This document shows positions 22,588 to 34,469 of a stretch of 64,000 nt of DNA, one piece after another. This DNA comes from Gnetum montanum. Taxonomy: Eukaryota > Streptophyta > Gnetopsida > Gnetales > Gnetaceae. The notes under the pieces were generated by a model, which had not been told where the DNA came from, did not search any database, and saw only the letters and a program-made list of their open reading frames with translations. Position numbers and translations under genes: made by a program. The stretch spans positions 181,717 through 245,716 of the forward strand of contig MNCI01005808.1 in NCBI GenBank assembly GCA_015680685.1, given 5' to 3'. Numbering within the stretch: position 1 is the first letter of the stretch; every line of letters begins with the position of its first letter.

Positions 22588-24009
22588 AGTAATTTCAAGT
22601 AGCAAAAGAATTACTTGGCTATCTTAACTTCATAATAAATAAGCTAATCACATTTACATTTTTGGAAAGCTTAGGAATTTTATATACAATTTAAAAATAA
22701 GAAGTACTACAAAAGATATCTAAGAGCTAACGTTATTTTATGTTCTTTCCAACCTATCAAGAATTGTGGTAATTCTAGTAGTGCAACTTTAAGAGATAAT
22801 AACTTAAAAAGGTGTTGAGTTTTTGATTCTAAAATTTTAACTAAACCTTTCCACAAATATTAGAATTTAAATAAATCTAGAATCACATCAAATAATTTTG
22901 AGATGAGAGAGAAATAATCTAATAATTGGCCATCATTCATTCTAGTAAAATTTCAGGACTCAGAAAATATACCAAATCTCAAAGAGAATATATCCTAAAA
23001 TAAAATAGATATTGCAATGAAGTTTTAATTGAACATAGACATATCTTCTAGCTTTCAAATAAATACTAGCTTATATATATATATATATATTTTTTCTGAG
23101 ATGATTTTAAAAAAAATGATGTTAACCAAGCTTGACTATTGGATGAGGTAACAAGATAACTAAAAACGGAATCACTCATCCCTCCTCTATTTCTCTACCA
23201 CTTACCCAATTTAGTTTTACCCTCTCGGTCAAGTTTGAGCTTTGATGATGCTTGTTATTGCAGCTGAAGCATGGGCCACCATCATAGGTGCCTTTTTAGT
23301 GCTCTGGTAGAGCTCCGAAGCTGGCGTCATCGAAGCTAGTTCAGTTGGGCCAAGTGGCCTGCAATAGTAGTTGTAAATGGAGACAGAGATAGAATGGAAA
23401 TGGAATTCTCATTCCCATTCGCATTCCCATCCTACATTTTGTTGTGTTTGGCCTTTTTATGTGTGCAACCGGAATATGAAAAGCTATGGCTCTTTGGTTC
23501 ACATTCTACACAATGGAAATACGAAAAGGTATGGCTCTTCGATTCATGTTTTTTTCATGGGATCTTAAGTGCACGTGACATGAAGGGCAAAAAAATCACT
23601 AAAAATATTATGAAATGATTGAGATATGGTGAAAATAGTGAATGCCCCCTAATTTTGACTATTTAGCTTCCAAGATTGAGTAAATAATAATGAATGATGT
23701 TGATAAATTGATGAATTTATGAAAGATTAATGAGTTGATGATGAAATAGTAGAATTATTGCTAAAATTATGTTAATGATTCATTGATATAAATTTCCAAG
23801 AGATATGTTGGATATATATATATATATAAGATAAGTGGGGTAGAGTTTATTAAAAATAACACAATATAGCCCTAAAAATTATATATATAGATTAGGGCCA
23901 AAAGAACATTACAACTACCCATAATCTAAAAAATTTTCTAGAGTTTATTAAAATAAAATATTATTATATAAAAATAATAAATTATTGTCTTCTACTCTAA
24001 AAATTAATA
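22588..24009 (-). repeat. 5' LTR of copia element D, with insertion
   Basis: Matches the 3' LTR and the solo copia LTR on both sides of a roughly 530-bp foreign segment (23066-23596). Without it the LTR is about 890 bp. The right terminus is decayed (TTAATA in place of TCAACA). Confidence 0.78.
23066..23596. other. GC-richer insertion in the copia LTR, origin unknown
   Basis: Absent from the two other copia LTRs, whose sequence continues from CTAGC-like to AATCACTAAAAATATTA. It begins with a (TA)n tract, is clearly less AT-rich than its surroundings from about 23200, and contains a near-duplicated pair GAAAAGCTATGGCTCTTTGG / GAAAAGGTATGGCTCTTCGA (23477-23545). GGCTCTTTGGTTC resembles ends of Tourist/Harbinger MITEs, but I find no clear inverted termini. 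A captured gene fragment is also possible. Confidence 0.5.
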
Positions 24010-24478
24010 GTGTGTATATTTAAAGAATATGAGCCAAAAATATCTAGCCATATGAATTATTATGGTTGTATTTCTTCTTATGTGGTAGCCCCCACAAGAT
24101 CCTTCATGTGCATCTTGGAGAACCCTTAGTTTCTTCTCCTTTGAAACATACCATCTAACAAGGCTATTTGCACCAATTTTGCAGAGGTTTTCTTATATCT
24201 TCATGTAACGCTTAGCTTTGTGAAGGAATTGTTGCATCATGTGTTTGTTCCATTCATTGGGAACTTTCTATTCCTTCAAATAGATAAGGTACTTGGAAAA
24301 CCATGGGATGGTTATTAACAAAGAGGTTACAATAGCCTTGGAAAACAATGACTCATCTAGAAATTAATCTAAAAAACACTTTTCATTAGTCTTGTTATCT
24401 CATCTTAATTGAGACAAATGATTTGCAACTACATTTTTAGTATTTTGTTATTAATCATTGTGATGTTAAATTCATTGA
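24010..24478 (-). pseudogene. Integrase N-terminus / RNase H end remnant of element C
   Basis: Aligns with B 9545-10020: for example GGTAGCCCCCACAAGATCC against B near 9622, and ATCTCATCTTAATTGAGAC against the B segment encoding ADHLSQLRW. It ends at the LINE insertion. Confidence 0.7.
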
Positions 24479-25537
24479 CTTATAAAAAAACATATGAAAG
24501 AGTGCCTAGAGATATCATTTTTTGGGTCTTGTAAAGGAAAAATATTCTTGATAAATATAAAAAAGTGATTCAAGACATGTATGAAAGAGCTACCACTAAA
24601 ATTAGAATAGCTTGTAGAAGAACATCTAATTTTCCTATCATAGTAGATCTACATCAAGGGTCTACACTTAGCCCATACTTATTTTTAATTATTATAGATG
24701 ACTTAACAAAGGAAATGTAGGATGAAATCCCTTATTGTATGCTATTTGTAGATGATACTATGTTGATGGATACAGCTCAAGAAAATCTTACTAAATTGGC
24801 GAATACATGCTCTAGAATCAAAAGGCTTAAAAATTAGCAAAAGTAAAATAAAATGTATGAAATGAAATTTTAATAATAGTACAAAAATGGTAAAATAGAA
24901 GTAAAAATTCAAGATAAAAAATCCCTCACTACAAATAGTTTCGCTACCTAGGATCATTTCTCCAGTCAAATGATGAAATTAATAAAGATATCAAAAATAG
25001 AATTGAGGTAGTATAGTCAAAATGGAGACAAACTAGTGATGTTCTATGTGATAGAAGAATACCAATAAAATTAAAGAGGAAATTATACATGATGGTAATT
25101 AGGCTTGCTATTTTAAATGACACTAAATGTTGGATAGTACAAAAGAGACATGAACAATAAATTAGTGTGGTAGAAATAAAAAATCTTCAATGGATGTTAA
25201 ATGTTACTAGAAGAGATAAAATGCATAGTATAGATATTAGAGAAAGACTTGTAGTGCTTTTACTTTAGATAAGCTAAAATAATGAAAACTTAGATGGTTT
25301 AGACATGTAAAAAGAAGATTAGATAATGAGCCTATACACAAAGATTGCTACATCACTGTTCCTGGAAAGCCATCAAAAGGAAGACCAAAGAAGACATCGG
25401 AAAAAACAATTGAAGATAATTTTAAAAAAATAAAAATAAATAAGGATATAGCTCTTTATAGAATTGAATGGTAGAAAAGAACTCATGTAGTCGACGTCAT
25501 TTTATTAGGACAATTCTAGGATGATGATGATGATTAT
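24479..25537 (+). mobile_element. 5'-truncated LINE (RTE-like), reverse transcriptase remnant
   Basis: The plus strand translates, with several stops, into a non-LTR RT: KTYERVPRD, YKKVIQDMYERATT, LHQGSTLSPYLF and catalytic LFVDD (24742-24756), then SLTT...GSFLQSNDEINKDI, VLCDRRIPIKLK and RRDKMHSIDIRE. It ends in a GATGATGATGATTATGATG tail as in RTE LINEs. It is flanked by an imperfect 14-bp duplication GATGTTAAATTCAT (24462-24475) and GATGTTAATTTCAT (25538-25551). Splits element C. Confidence 0.88.
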
Positions 25538-26935
25538 GATGTTAATTTCATGAATGATCACTAGTCATAAAATAATTTCTATGCTTATTGTTAATTTTTT
25601 ATGGTAAACTTGATTACACTATGGTTCGTGAGTATTAGACAATATATTTAAGAACATAGTACTTAAAATTTTCTTATGTATACATCACCATCATGAGCTC
25701 CTTCTCCATTGTGATGTAGTTTAGCTATGCCCTTGTGATGCTTTTGCTTACATAGTGGATGCAATAAGAAAGTTTTTGTGTCAAGCTATGTAAGCAAAAC
25801 CTCTAAAGGATATTTATATGTATTCATCATGATGTAAAAAAGTGTAGAACAGCTTGGTACTCTTAATATTAGAGTATCTACAAGCCTCTTCTTTAATAGT
25901 ATAAAAGTTTTTTATACTTTTATATCTAGATAATTAATGCATTCTTCTTTGTTATTTTCATCATTGATTTGAAAATCTTGGATAAAGTTTAAATGAAGTG
26001 TCTATTAAAGCTTGTGTGTCAAATGGTAGACCTTCCATCCTTCATTATTTATGATCTTTTCATTCTTCATGCTCCATCTTGATTTTTCTGTCTTACACTT
26101 AATGTCTAAGCATAATGTCCTTCTAGACCAACAAATGTTTCTTTTACCAATTAAGCTTTAAGTTATTTTAAATAAATATTTTTAATACCTACTCCAAGTG
26201 GTTTAGTATTTCTTTGAACTTAGATGCATAGGTGGAGAAATCATCCATGAAAACTTTAACACCATTTCTAACATGCTTTTGAAAGATGTTAAGGACTAAG
26301 TGTTGGAACATTGCAAGAGCATTACACATGCCAAAGGTAGAATTATTATATGAGAAATTTCCCCAAGGACTTATGAATAGGGTTTTTTCCTAATCTTTTG
26401 AAGTAATCTATATTTAGTTGTAGCCACTATAGTGGTCTAAAAAGTTCTAGTATTTGTGTCTTATGATAGTGTTCAACACCTGGTCAACAAATAACAATGG
26501 GAAATGGTTTTTGAATGTTGCTATGTTGAATAGCCAAAAATCAATAAAAATTATTATTTGGTATAATGAAAATTTGATTGACATACTTACTATTTGTAAT
26601 AGGACAAATAAATCCTTCTTTGAGTAGTTTTTCAATATCTTTCTTAACAACCTTCTTTAGCCTTCAATCTATGTTATGGTTACCATCTTGACATCATTAT
26701 TGGATTCATGGATATGTGGTGTTGTATATATGTTGGTCGATGCCTAAGATTTCATCATATGATTAGGAAAATATTGTTGGCCATTTGTTAATAACCTCCA
26801 ATAACTTTTTTGTTTTCTCCTTTGTTAGTTGGACATTAATTATTACTCTTTGTCATTTTCTAGAAACATAATTTTAATTATTCTAGTAATTTTTTTAGTT
26901 CAGTTCTTTCTAACATTGACCCTTTAGAATCTAGA
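25538..26935 (-). pseudogene. pol: RNase H - RT - pre-RT remnant of element C
   Basis: Parallel to B 10060-11430. RT is readable at 26650-26447 (IIIFIDFWLFNIATFKNHFP) and the catalytic box is intact FMDD (26251-26240). RNase H (25600-26100) is heavily decayed. The segment 26700-26935 matches the WLKAF...IDPRIC linker. No gag or 5' LTR of C follows; the sequence changes to plus-strand element E. Confidence 0.75.
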
Positions 26936-26982
26936 TCTTACAAATTAAGGAATAAGCACCTTATCATCACTGCAAGTGGTGG

Positions 26983-27144
26983 TCTCTCACTTGCTTCATC
27001 AATGTACAATGAAATCCCTCCACAACCACAACAAAGAAATGCGACACAAGTTAAAAACTCACTATCCTACTTATAAATAGTGTTGAATTCCTTTGTTGGG
27101 GCTATTTAGGAATTTTATATTGCATTGGTGAAGCAAGTGAGAGA
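26983..27144. repeat. Short inverted repeat at the C/E junction
   Basis: 26983-27004 (TCTCTCACTTGCTTCATCAA plus TG) and the complement of 27123-27144 agree at 21 of 22 positions, with about 118 bp between them. The interior overlaps the gag end of element E plus about 60 bp not seen in H. It may mark a small rearrangement or a MITE remnant. Confidence 0.5.
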
Positions 27145-27179
27145 CAAAAGTTCTAAGCATAAGTCCTAGAAACATCCTT

Positions 27180-28271
27180 TCTTCTATCTTACTAGTCCAC
27201 CTAAACCTTCATAAGCATCCATGGTTGTGGATCCCATACCTACATCCTCTACAATGCCTTACGAGCCATCTTCAAACTAAAGCATAGAAGTATAAACTAT
27301 TATGTTAACCCATGTTGTAACTAATTAGACTAGGAAAGATAATCTTTCTAAAAATAAAAGTAATTTGGAAAGACCTCTTTTCTATTTATAAATAGTAGAA
27401 AAAATCCCATGTAGATTTTTGCTAGACTTAGGATTTGGAGTCAATCTAATTTCACAAGAAATGTAAAATCCTTGGAATATACCATCATTAAAAAAGTGCA
27501 ACATCATACCAAATCTTATAGATCAATTCATCACTATTCTCTTAGGATTGGTAGAGAACATTGCGATCATCATCAATGGGTGGTCATATCTTGCTAACTT
27601 CCTTATAATCCATATTGATAACTACAAGGAGGGGTTTCCCATCATTATAGAAAGCACTTGGTTAAGTCTCATCGATGCTAAGTTGCAAATCAAAGATCTA
27701 TCCTTGGAGATTTTTAAGGAAAATGATCATGGAATCATAAATAAGAGATGTATTCTATGAATTATGTATAATAACATAGGATGTAATTGCATGAAAAAAA
27801 TCTAAGTAGTTATACAAAGAGTCATCACAACATGCAAATTGTATAAAGAATTAATATGTATGCAATGATGTTTGTGCACTGTAGCTAATAAGCAAGAAGG
27901 CAACCAATGGCTAACAATAGATGAAAGCTACAAGTCCATAATATGCATGGAATCATAAGAAGCTCTTACAAGTGCATACATGAATAAGATGGATGAGATG
28001 GAATAGTTTAAACAATAAATTTTTCATTCAGAGAACAAATAGGAAGAAGAAGTAGATTGGATAAATTTGGAAATTCCAAAAACAATAGAACCACATCCCA
28101 TAGAATTTAAAATGTTACTAGAATCTCTTGAGTATGTGTTCTTGGAAAATGGTAAACCAGTAATCGTGAATGTCCAACTCACATAAGAGTAAAATCAGAA
28201 GCTATTAAAGGTCATCAACAAGTGGTCAATGGTCTTTGCCTATTCGTATGATGAGATAATAGGGACATATT
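27180..28271 (+). pseudogene. pol (PR): Protease and pre-RT region of element E
   Basis: 27420 onward encodes LLDLGFGVNLISQEM (catalytic DSG changed to DLG), then 27548-27760 MVENIAIIINGWSYLANF and FPIIIESTWLSLIDAKLQI. Downstream, near 28130, LEYVFLENGKPVIVN and INKWSMVFAYSYDE match the linker before RT. It is broken at 28271 by element F. Confidence 0.78.
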
Positions 28272-29072
28272 TGATGAGTGGTGAGGTACCCCTAAACTCA
28301 ACCATACGAATACAAGCGGTACACGCATGATCCAGTCGAACTCCATAGACTAAGTGCCTACACGCCTTATGGAACACCTAAGGTTAATCAATCATTGTCC
28401 TCCCAAGCTTACTTGTGTTTGTCATGGTTGTATGGTTAAGTAAGCTTGAGGCATGTGATTTTTATATCTTTTATGTTTTTATTGCCTATGCTAAGAGGGA
28501 AAAGGGTGAAGAGACTAAGTAACTAACCTTAACTAACTAAGCCTTAATTATCCTAGCATTAGTATCTGTTCCCACTTGCCATTTCACACCCTGAACCAAT
28601 GCAACACTACTGGGATTACCAAATGCTATTCGTTACTGGGATTACCAAGCATAACGCACATGCTCGAAGTGGTCATACTGAATGCACTTAACTAAGAGTT
28701 GTGGGTTGAGAGAGTATAAGTCCTTAAGAAAGCATTTAAATAATTAATGATAATTAAAGTCCTAATTAGCTTAGTCCATGCACTGCAAGGTTTATCCAAA
28801 AGTTCATCTTTATTGCCATACACAATTGTGTGCTTAGGTAATTGCTTAAATAAAGATCTGTTCACTTTGGGACTCCTACTGTGGGCACATTGAAATTATT
28901 CTAACTCTGGAATGGAAAAATGACAAGAGTTTGGATAAGGTCTAGATCTAGATGGAAAAACAAGGGAGAGTCACCTCTTATTTATAGAACTAGCGGTGGG
29001 CTATAATATCGCGTACGCGATATCGTAGGGAAGGACGCGATATCATGGCCCATGCGATATTGTGTTCCATCA
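28272..29072 (-). repeat. 3' LTR of element F
   Basis: 801 bp, TGATGAGTGG...TTCCATCA on the plus strand. TATA at 28986-28979 (minus strand), GATATC array 29005-29060 with the fused palindrome CGCGTACGCGATATCG. It is followed by the polypurine tract (minus strand AGTCATGGGGATA). Confidence 0.92.
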
Positions 29073-30810
29073 TATCCCCATGACTAAATAAAAACTCATC
29101 CTCGAGTTCCTTACAAAATATTGGGAAGGTATGGGATTATTGACTTGAATGGAACTAATGGTGAAGGGATGACATGTGAATAGATCATCATTATAGAACA
29201 TGACAAAACTGGTGTTCATGACAACATGAGTGAACACTTTATACATTTAACATCAGGCCTTATTTGGCAGCTGAGAGAGAAGAGAGAAGAATTCTGCTGC
29301 TACCAATGCCAAGATTGCACCTTTCGTTGTCCATCCATAAGCATGCCATCAATCTTGTTCCTTGCATAATTGCTTCAGCACTGATCCATTCCAAGTGTTC
29401 CCTCCAGGTCCAATCCGTGGTTGCATGATTGCCATATGCACACACAACACAGTCTTATATTAGCAAGGGTAAACAAATCACAATGCAATTGATACCTTGC
29501 CTCAGTGTAAGGTCCATTGGCTGAGTTGTGGTATGGCTGATGCGGATTCTAGAGATATACTAATGATGACTACCCAAGGTGTAGGGGCTAGGATAAAATT
29601 AAAAAAATTGGACCAGGACCCCCATGACTAATCACGAACCTTCGGTAGTGAGAGAATGGAAAAAGAGAAGGAATAAGAAGGATGAAGAAAAAGAGACAAT
29701 GACAATGTCGATAAAAAGGGATGTCAAAGATGGAAATGAACAAAATAAATGGTGATTGAGCAATGTTTAAAGGAAATAAATTAACAGATGTACCAAATAG
29801 GAATGTCAGTGGGTCCTTCCCAAAGCAGGCTCATGCCCTTAATGCCTTGACAAACCCACATTCAAAGAGTCCATAGGCTTTGGGAATGTCATTTGGAAAC
29901 AAGAGTTAAAGTCTTAACCACAAGAATTTACCAAAAAGAAAACAATGCATCCACTGAGATATGGAGTACTGATACAACAAAAAATGAGATGATAAATGGG
30001 GAAAGAAGGATGGGAAGAAGAGAATGGAATGGAGTCTCAAGAACAAGGTGGTGTACAGCCCCTTGTGTATTTAATGATTAATGTGACTTTGTAGATCCCA
30101 TTCCAAGTCTGGCCTTAAACAAACCACATCCAGTGACTTTGCATTAATGCATTCGGCCAATCCATCCACCTGAAGTAATAAGAATGCCTTCACCAAAGAG
30201 GCACCACCATTCTGACAAAACGAAGGAGGAGAGAATAGGAAGCAAGACGGGCCTTAGTTAGAGGGAACATGTTTATTTTAGTTCCATAACCAGTGCTTGT
30301 AGTCCAAATGATTATTTCATCTAAGGGGTGTGCTTTGAATTCTCACTATTTTTTTATGTTCTTGCGTAAGAACCACACCATGCAAAGACTTATTATTTTT
30401 ATTTACTTAGCTTCCTAATAATATGGCAATCATTAGAATGGTGAGAAAACTCAAGAAGAAAACATCCAAACACCTAAGAGAATGGCCAGCATAAGCACAT
30501 CAAGTTCCTTTGAAGCCACACCCTTTTCAATCCTTGAGTCCTTCCTTAGTTTGAGAAAGACCCAATCACCAATTCATTGATAGTTCTTATTATTGAGAAA
30601 GGTGACTGTACAATTCCAAGCCAAGAGAAACCATAGAAATTTATGGATGTGTGGGTGATGTGAACTCATTGCCTATTATATCAAAAGAACCATACCTTAG
30701 TATCAACATCGTAACTTAAAGGAAAAAAAAACAAACATTAGCAACCAATAGAAAACAGTTCATACCATCATTAATAGCACTTATTGGATGACAAACTTAA
30801 AAAAATGGAT

Positions 30811-30851
<41 letters not shown>

Positions 30852-31018
30852 TAAACAGAAAAGTATGAACGATGTTGTAACACAAGAATAGGAAAAGTTA
30901 AAGAAATTTGTAAAACAAAAATGTGTAAAACAAAAACTTAAGAGAACTGAGGGCCTCAATTGATTAGCATAGGTGGCCATCTCCCCCATGACTAAATTGA
31001 AAGGGAGAGATCCAAAAT
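29073..31018 (-). other. 3' untranslated region of element F
   Basis: Colinear with the 3' UTRs of B and G. The second polypurine-like core (GTCATGGGGG on the minus strand) is at 29619-29628 and the pol-end copy at 30983-30992. It has a long (CA)n run at 30814-30849. No coding frame is supported. Confidence 0.7.
30814..30849 (+). repeat. (CA)n microsatellite
   Basis: About 18 uninterrupted AC units. The same site in G (42510-42534) has a shorter interrupted run, so it expanded within F. The apparent minus-strand ORF over it (VCVCVCV) is an artefact. Confidence 0.95.
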
Positions 31019-31800
31019 AATGAGTGCTTATTTGAATTTTTTAGAAGTTTCCAAATTCTCCAAATTGATGTTTTTAGATTAAGGGTTGGAAGTTGGCGAA
31101 TAATCCAATGTATCTATGCTTTTGTTGTGGTTGCAAGTTGTTCCCCCAGTTAGTTCCATGCATATTGGTGGGTTGCTCTCTTGATTAGCTATCAACCACT
31201 GGGTTTTCTCTTGTTGTGTGGTTGCTACATACAAGCAGCTTTGTATCTAAGTTTCCTGGGCACACCGATTGCATACAGGAGATGCTGAGCACTCCTGTAC
31301 ATCATCATCCTCTGTATCACTATATGTGATGCATGGAACTTTCTTATTCTAGATCTTTCCATAAATTTTTTCCTTAGATATTTTCAAGGAAAGATCACGG
31401 ATTCCTAAGCATGCATTTATGGTACTTAGCCATGCCCTCCCCATTATAATTGGGAAGTCCCCTTTATTATTGTTGACTTCTATCACTTGGAAATCAGCTG
31501 GATATGACCAACCACACACAATGGTAATAATGTCCTCCACAAGTCCCAAAGGGACAATGATGGACTAGTCAGCCAACTCTAATTGAATATTGCTCTTCTT
31601 GAGTGGAGGTAGGTTCCAGGCTTTATACATTTCTTGCGATATTAATTTGACTCTAGAACCTGAGTTAAGAAGAGCCTTACATGGTTCATTCCCAGTGACT
31701 TGTAGGTAGATTAACGGACTTCCAGGGTCAGAGAGTTTCCTGGGAAGGTGATCCACCTTTATCTATTTAGTGAAGGTATGTGTTAACATAACCGTATGTG
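31019..31800 (-). pseudogene. pol (PR): Protease region of element F
   Basis: 31756-31565 and 31549-31349 encode GSPLIYLQVTGNEPCKALL, ISQEMYKAWNLPPLKKSN, GLVEDIITIVCGWSYPADF and FPIIMGRAWLSTINACLGI. The catalytic DSG reads NSG, a G-to-A type change. At about 31021-31030 the sequence jumps from the pol linker directly to the integrase-end/3' UTR, marking the internal deletion. Confidence 0.85.
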
Positions 31801-34324
31801 TTGAGCTCTGTTTTTGATTTGAAGGGAGCTTCGAAGCCTTACTTGATGGAGGAGTGGTGATAGACTCAACCGCTTGTGGTTGTGATAGCTTGTTTGGACT
31901 GTTGGTTCTAAAGAAGGGTCTTCTCTTTATACAGTTGTTAGAACCAGTAGTGGGTTGAAGGTTTACAACTCTCGTAGCATTACGTTGCTGCGGTTGAGTG
32001 GGGAGTTCTCCTTGAATTGTTGGAGCAGGTGGTAGTGGAACTATTGGTGTAAGAGATGTGGATGGATTCGGAGGATGGTATGCATGTGGAGTGTCTTTTC
32101 CAGGAGAGGGAGTGTTAAAATACTCCTAAACTTGGTAGTGTCGTTGTGGAGTCATGTGACCCATAGAGTCACTTGGAGAAATCGGTTGTTGCACGTAATA
32201 GCCATATGGATCTGGTTGCTGGTAAGGGTATTGTTGTCTCAACGGTGGCATCCCCCATGACTGTGGGTATTGCCACTGTTGATGCTGATTGATAGGTTGT
32301 GGCAGAGTTCCACTTGGATAATACATTAAGGGTTGGTGGAACTGCCTTGCGTTACCTTGAGGATAAGGTAACCTTCGGGGTGCTTGTCGTTTGTTAAGTC
32401 TTGGGTTGAGTGCATACACCCCAAACTCTTATAGATGTGAGATTATTGGGCAACATTCCTTAGGATGGTCATATTGGTAGATCTCACATCCACCATCATT
32501 GTCTGTATTTGAATCCACAACCTCATCGTCGATAGTCATTTTTCCCTTACCCTTGCTACGTGCATGGTCTGAATCTCTCCTCTTTTTCTTATCATGGTCA
32601 CTACTTCGCTCCTTAGACTCCTCTATGATTTTTAAAACGGTTTCGAATCTACTATCTAAGGAGTCCCACATTTGATCTACCTTAGCCAACACTTTGGTGG
32701 TTAACTTTTGAAGCGGCAAGGTTTTCCTATTCACCAACTCTTCAAGTGGTGAGTCAACCTCTTCCTCACAGAATCTTACTCCCTTCTTTCGGAGGGAAGG
32801 ATCGTGATTATACTCTTCTGTGCTTTCTCTTTTCCGTAGCTCTCCTTTTTCCTTAGCTACTTGCTCCAACAATCTATGAACTTCATGGGACCTAAGTTCA
32901 AACAATCTCCCTTGGGCATATGTTCCAAGGGTTCTCCTGGTTTCATGTCTTACCCCATCTATGAGATGGTGTAGTTGATCCCGTTGTGCGTAACCATGGC
33001 CCGAGCAATGATGTAGCAATGCATAATATCGGTCCATGGTAGCATCCAAGGGTTCATGATTACCCTACTTCCATTCTTGGATTTTCTTACATAAGTTTGA
33101 CACCCTGGAGTACATTTGGTATTTATTGTTAAAAAATTCTAGCATCGTACTCCATCGTCTAATGGATTCCAGTTCTAAGGACCAGTACCAACTTTCTGCT
33201 TCTTTTATGAGTGTCCTAGGGAACAACTTTAACTTTTTCCACTAATTTTCAATATTCTACAAGGCATAGGCAACATGGAATGCCTGTAAGTGATTCTGCA
33301 GATTAGCATTGTACCCCCCCTCAAACCGTGGGATATTATTCATGTCTAGTCTCTTGATCTGACTATCTTTCTAGTTCCTTGTAGGTATTCTCACAACCTC
33401 CGTAATATCTAACATGCTTCAGGTTGCAAGTAGGGGTTCATCATAATCATATCTCTCATGATGTCTATGATGCCTACGTGGTTCCCTACTTCCCCTTCTT
33501 TTATGCCTCGATTCCCTAGAATACCCTTGTCCTTGCTCTCAAAACTCTTGTCGAGGTCTATCATTTTGCTTATCCTTACCCTTATCCTCTTGGTTTTTCT
33601 CTTTGTGAGTGCATCCAGATGTGGAAGGAGAGGGTGAATGGTGTGATGAAGGGGAAGAAGAAGGGAAACCATCACCATGATGATGTTTCTTACCTTCTCT
33701 TTGGTGGTTACACCCTTGATCGTGATGACGATCAGACTGCCCATCCTTGTCATGTGTTTATGTTCCCTCATTGAACACTTGGTGTTCATGGGAATCAAAA
33801 CCAGGATTGTGAATCGTGGAGTGTAGGTTCTGATACCCCACCTCCTCACTATTGTTAGGAGGGGAAACATCATTTGATGGAGAACCTGTTATAACTAGTT
33901 CACCATCTCCAATTTCACTTAGGATGTGTGGGACCCCTTTGCCCTTCAACGATTTATAGTAGCTCTCCTGCCACGAGTCCCTTAAACGTTGCACTACTAT
34001 AAGATTGTAATCCCTTGTGTTGTAATCACTTGCAACATATTCAGTGTATAGCTACGTCATGCCTATCTATGCAAGAGCACGAAGGAGCATGTTAGGGACT
34101 GCATGATCTGGAGGTAACACTATGTTACCTTGCAAGTCTTGCCAACATAGTTATTCATCCTGATGGAGGATAAAAGTAAAATCAAGTATATACTCATTGT
34201 CATGAGTATATACCACCCGATATTGTTGAGGAATTGGCAGTTCTTGGTTATGTATGTTGTGCTGTCGACTATCTCTTATGTGATCCCTAGGTGGTGAAGT
34301 GCTTTTATGAGAAGAAGAAGACAT
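31801..34324 (-). pseudogene. gag: gag of element F, the best preserved in the window
   Basis: Start at 34324-34322 with MSSSSHKS. 33049-32429 is open for 206 codons: MDATMDRYYALLHH, YAQRDQLHHLIDG, YAQGRLFELRSHEVHRLLEQ and a Lys/Arg/Asp-rich tail. The knuckle is CEIYQYDHPKECCP, with the second Cys changed to Tyr. The frame continues after one stop (32431-32429) to 32126 with a Pro/Gln/Tyr-rich tail (YYVQQPISPSDS). Upstream 34320-33050 has several frameshifts. Confidence 0.85.
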
Positions 34325-34450
34325 TGTTATCTTGTTGGTGTGCTATTGGCCGTTGTTTCAATTTTCTTTGGATTAACCCTAAGGGTTTGTTTAAGCTTCC
34401 AAACGATGTGGATGATTTCCTATGTTCTACTTAGTGCACAAACAACTTAG

Positions 34451-34468
34451 TCCCCAGCAACGGTGCCA
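34451..34468 (-). other. Primer-binding site, tRNA-Asp type (element F)
   Basis: Minus strand TGGCACCGTTGCTGGGGA, two differences from the plant tRNA-Asp complement. Confidence 0.9.
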
Positions 34469-34469
34469 A

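Larger units (their letters stand above)
16685..24009 (-). mobile_element. Element D: Ty1/copia retrotransposon
   Basis: Minus-strand copia element inserted into element C. Seen: two related LTRs, a polypurine tract, a tRNA-Met type PBS and the copia order gag, GAG-pre-integrase, integrase, RT, RNase H. It is interrupted by a gypsy solo LTR in RT and by a roughly 530-bp insertion in the 5' LTR. The target duplication is imperfect (ATGTG-like at the left, GTGTG at the right). All ORFs are broken. Confidence 0.88.
4080..26935 (-). mobile_element. Element C: old gypsy element split by B, a SINE, copia D and a LINE
   Basis: Four separated blocks (4080-5577, 5740-5768 with 15992-16684, 24010-24478 and 25538-26935) line up in order with the minus-strand element B internal region: 3' UTR, integrase, RNase H, RT, then the pre-RT segment. 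The insertions between the blocks account for the breaks. No LTR or gag of C is recognisable. It is much more diverged than B, so it is the older host of the nest. Confidence 0.8.

Noticed and set aside
30771-30989. Minus-strand ORF with Val-Cys repeats
   Set aside because: It is a translation of the (CA)n microsatellite and 3' UTR; the same region in G and B is not conserved as protein.
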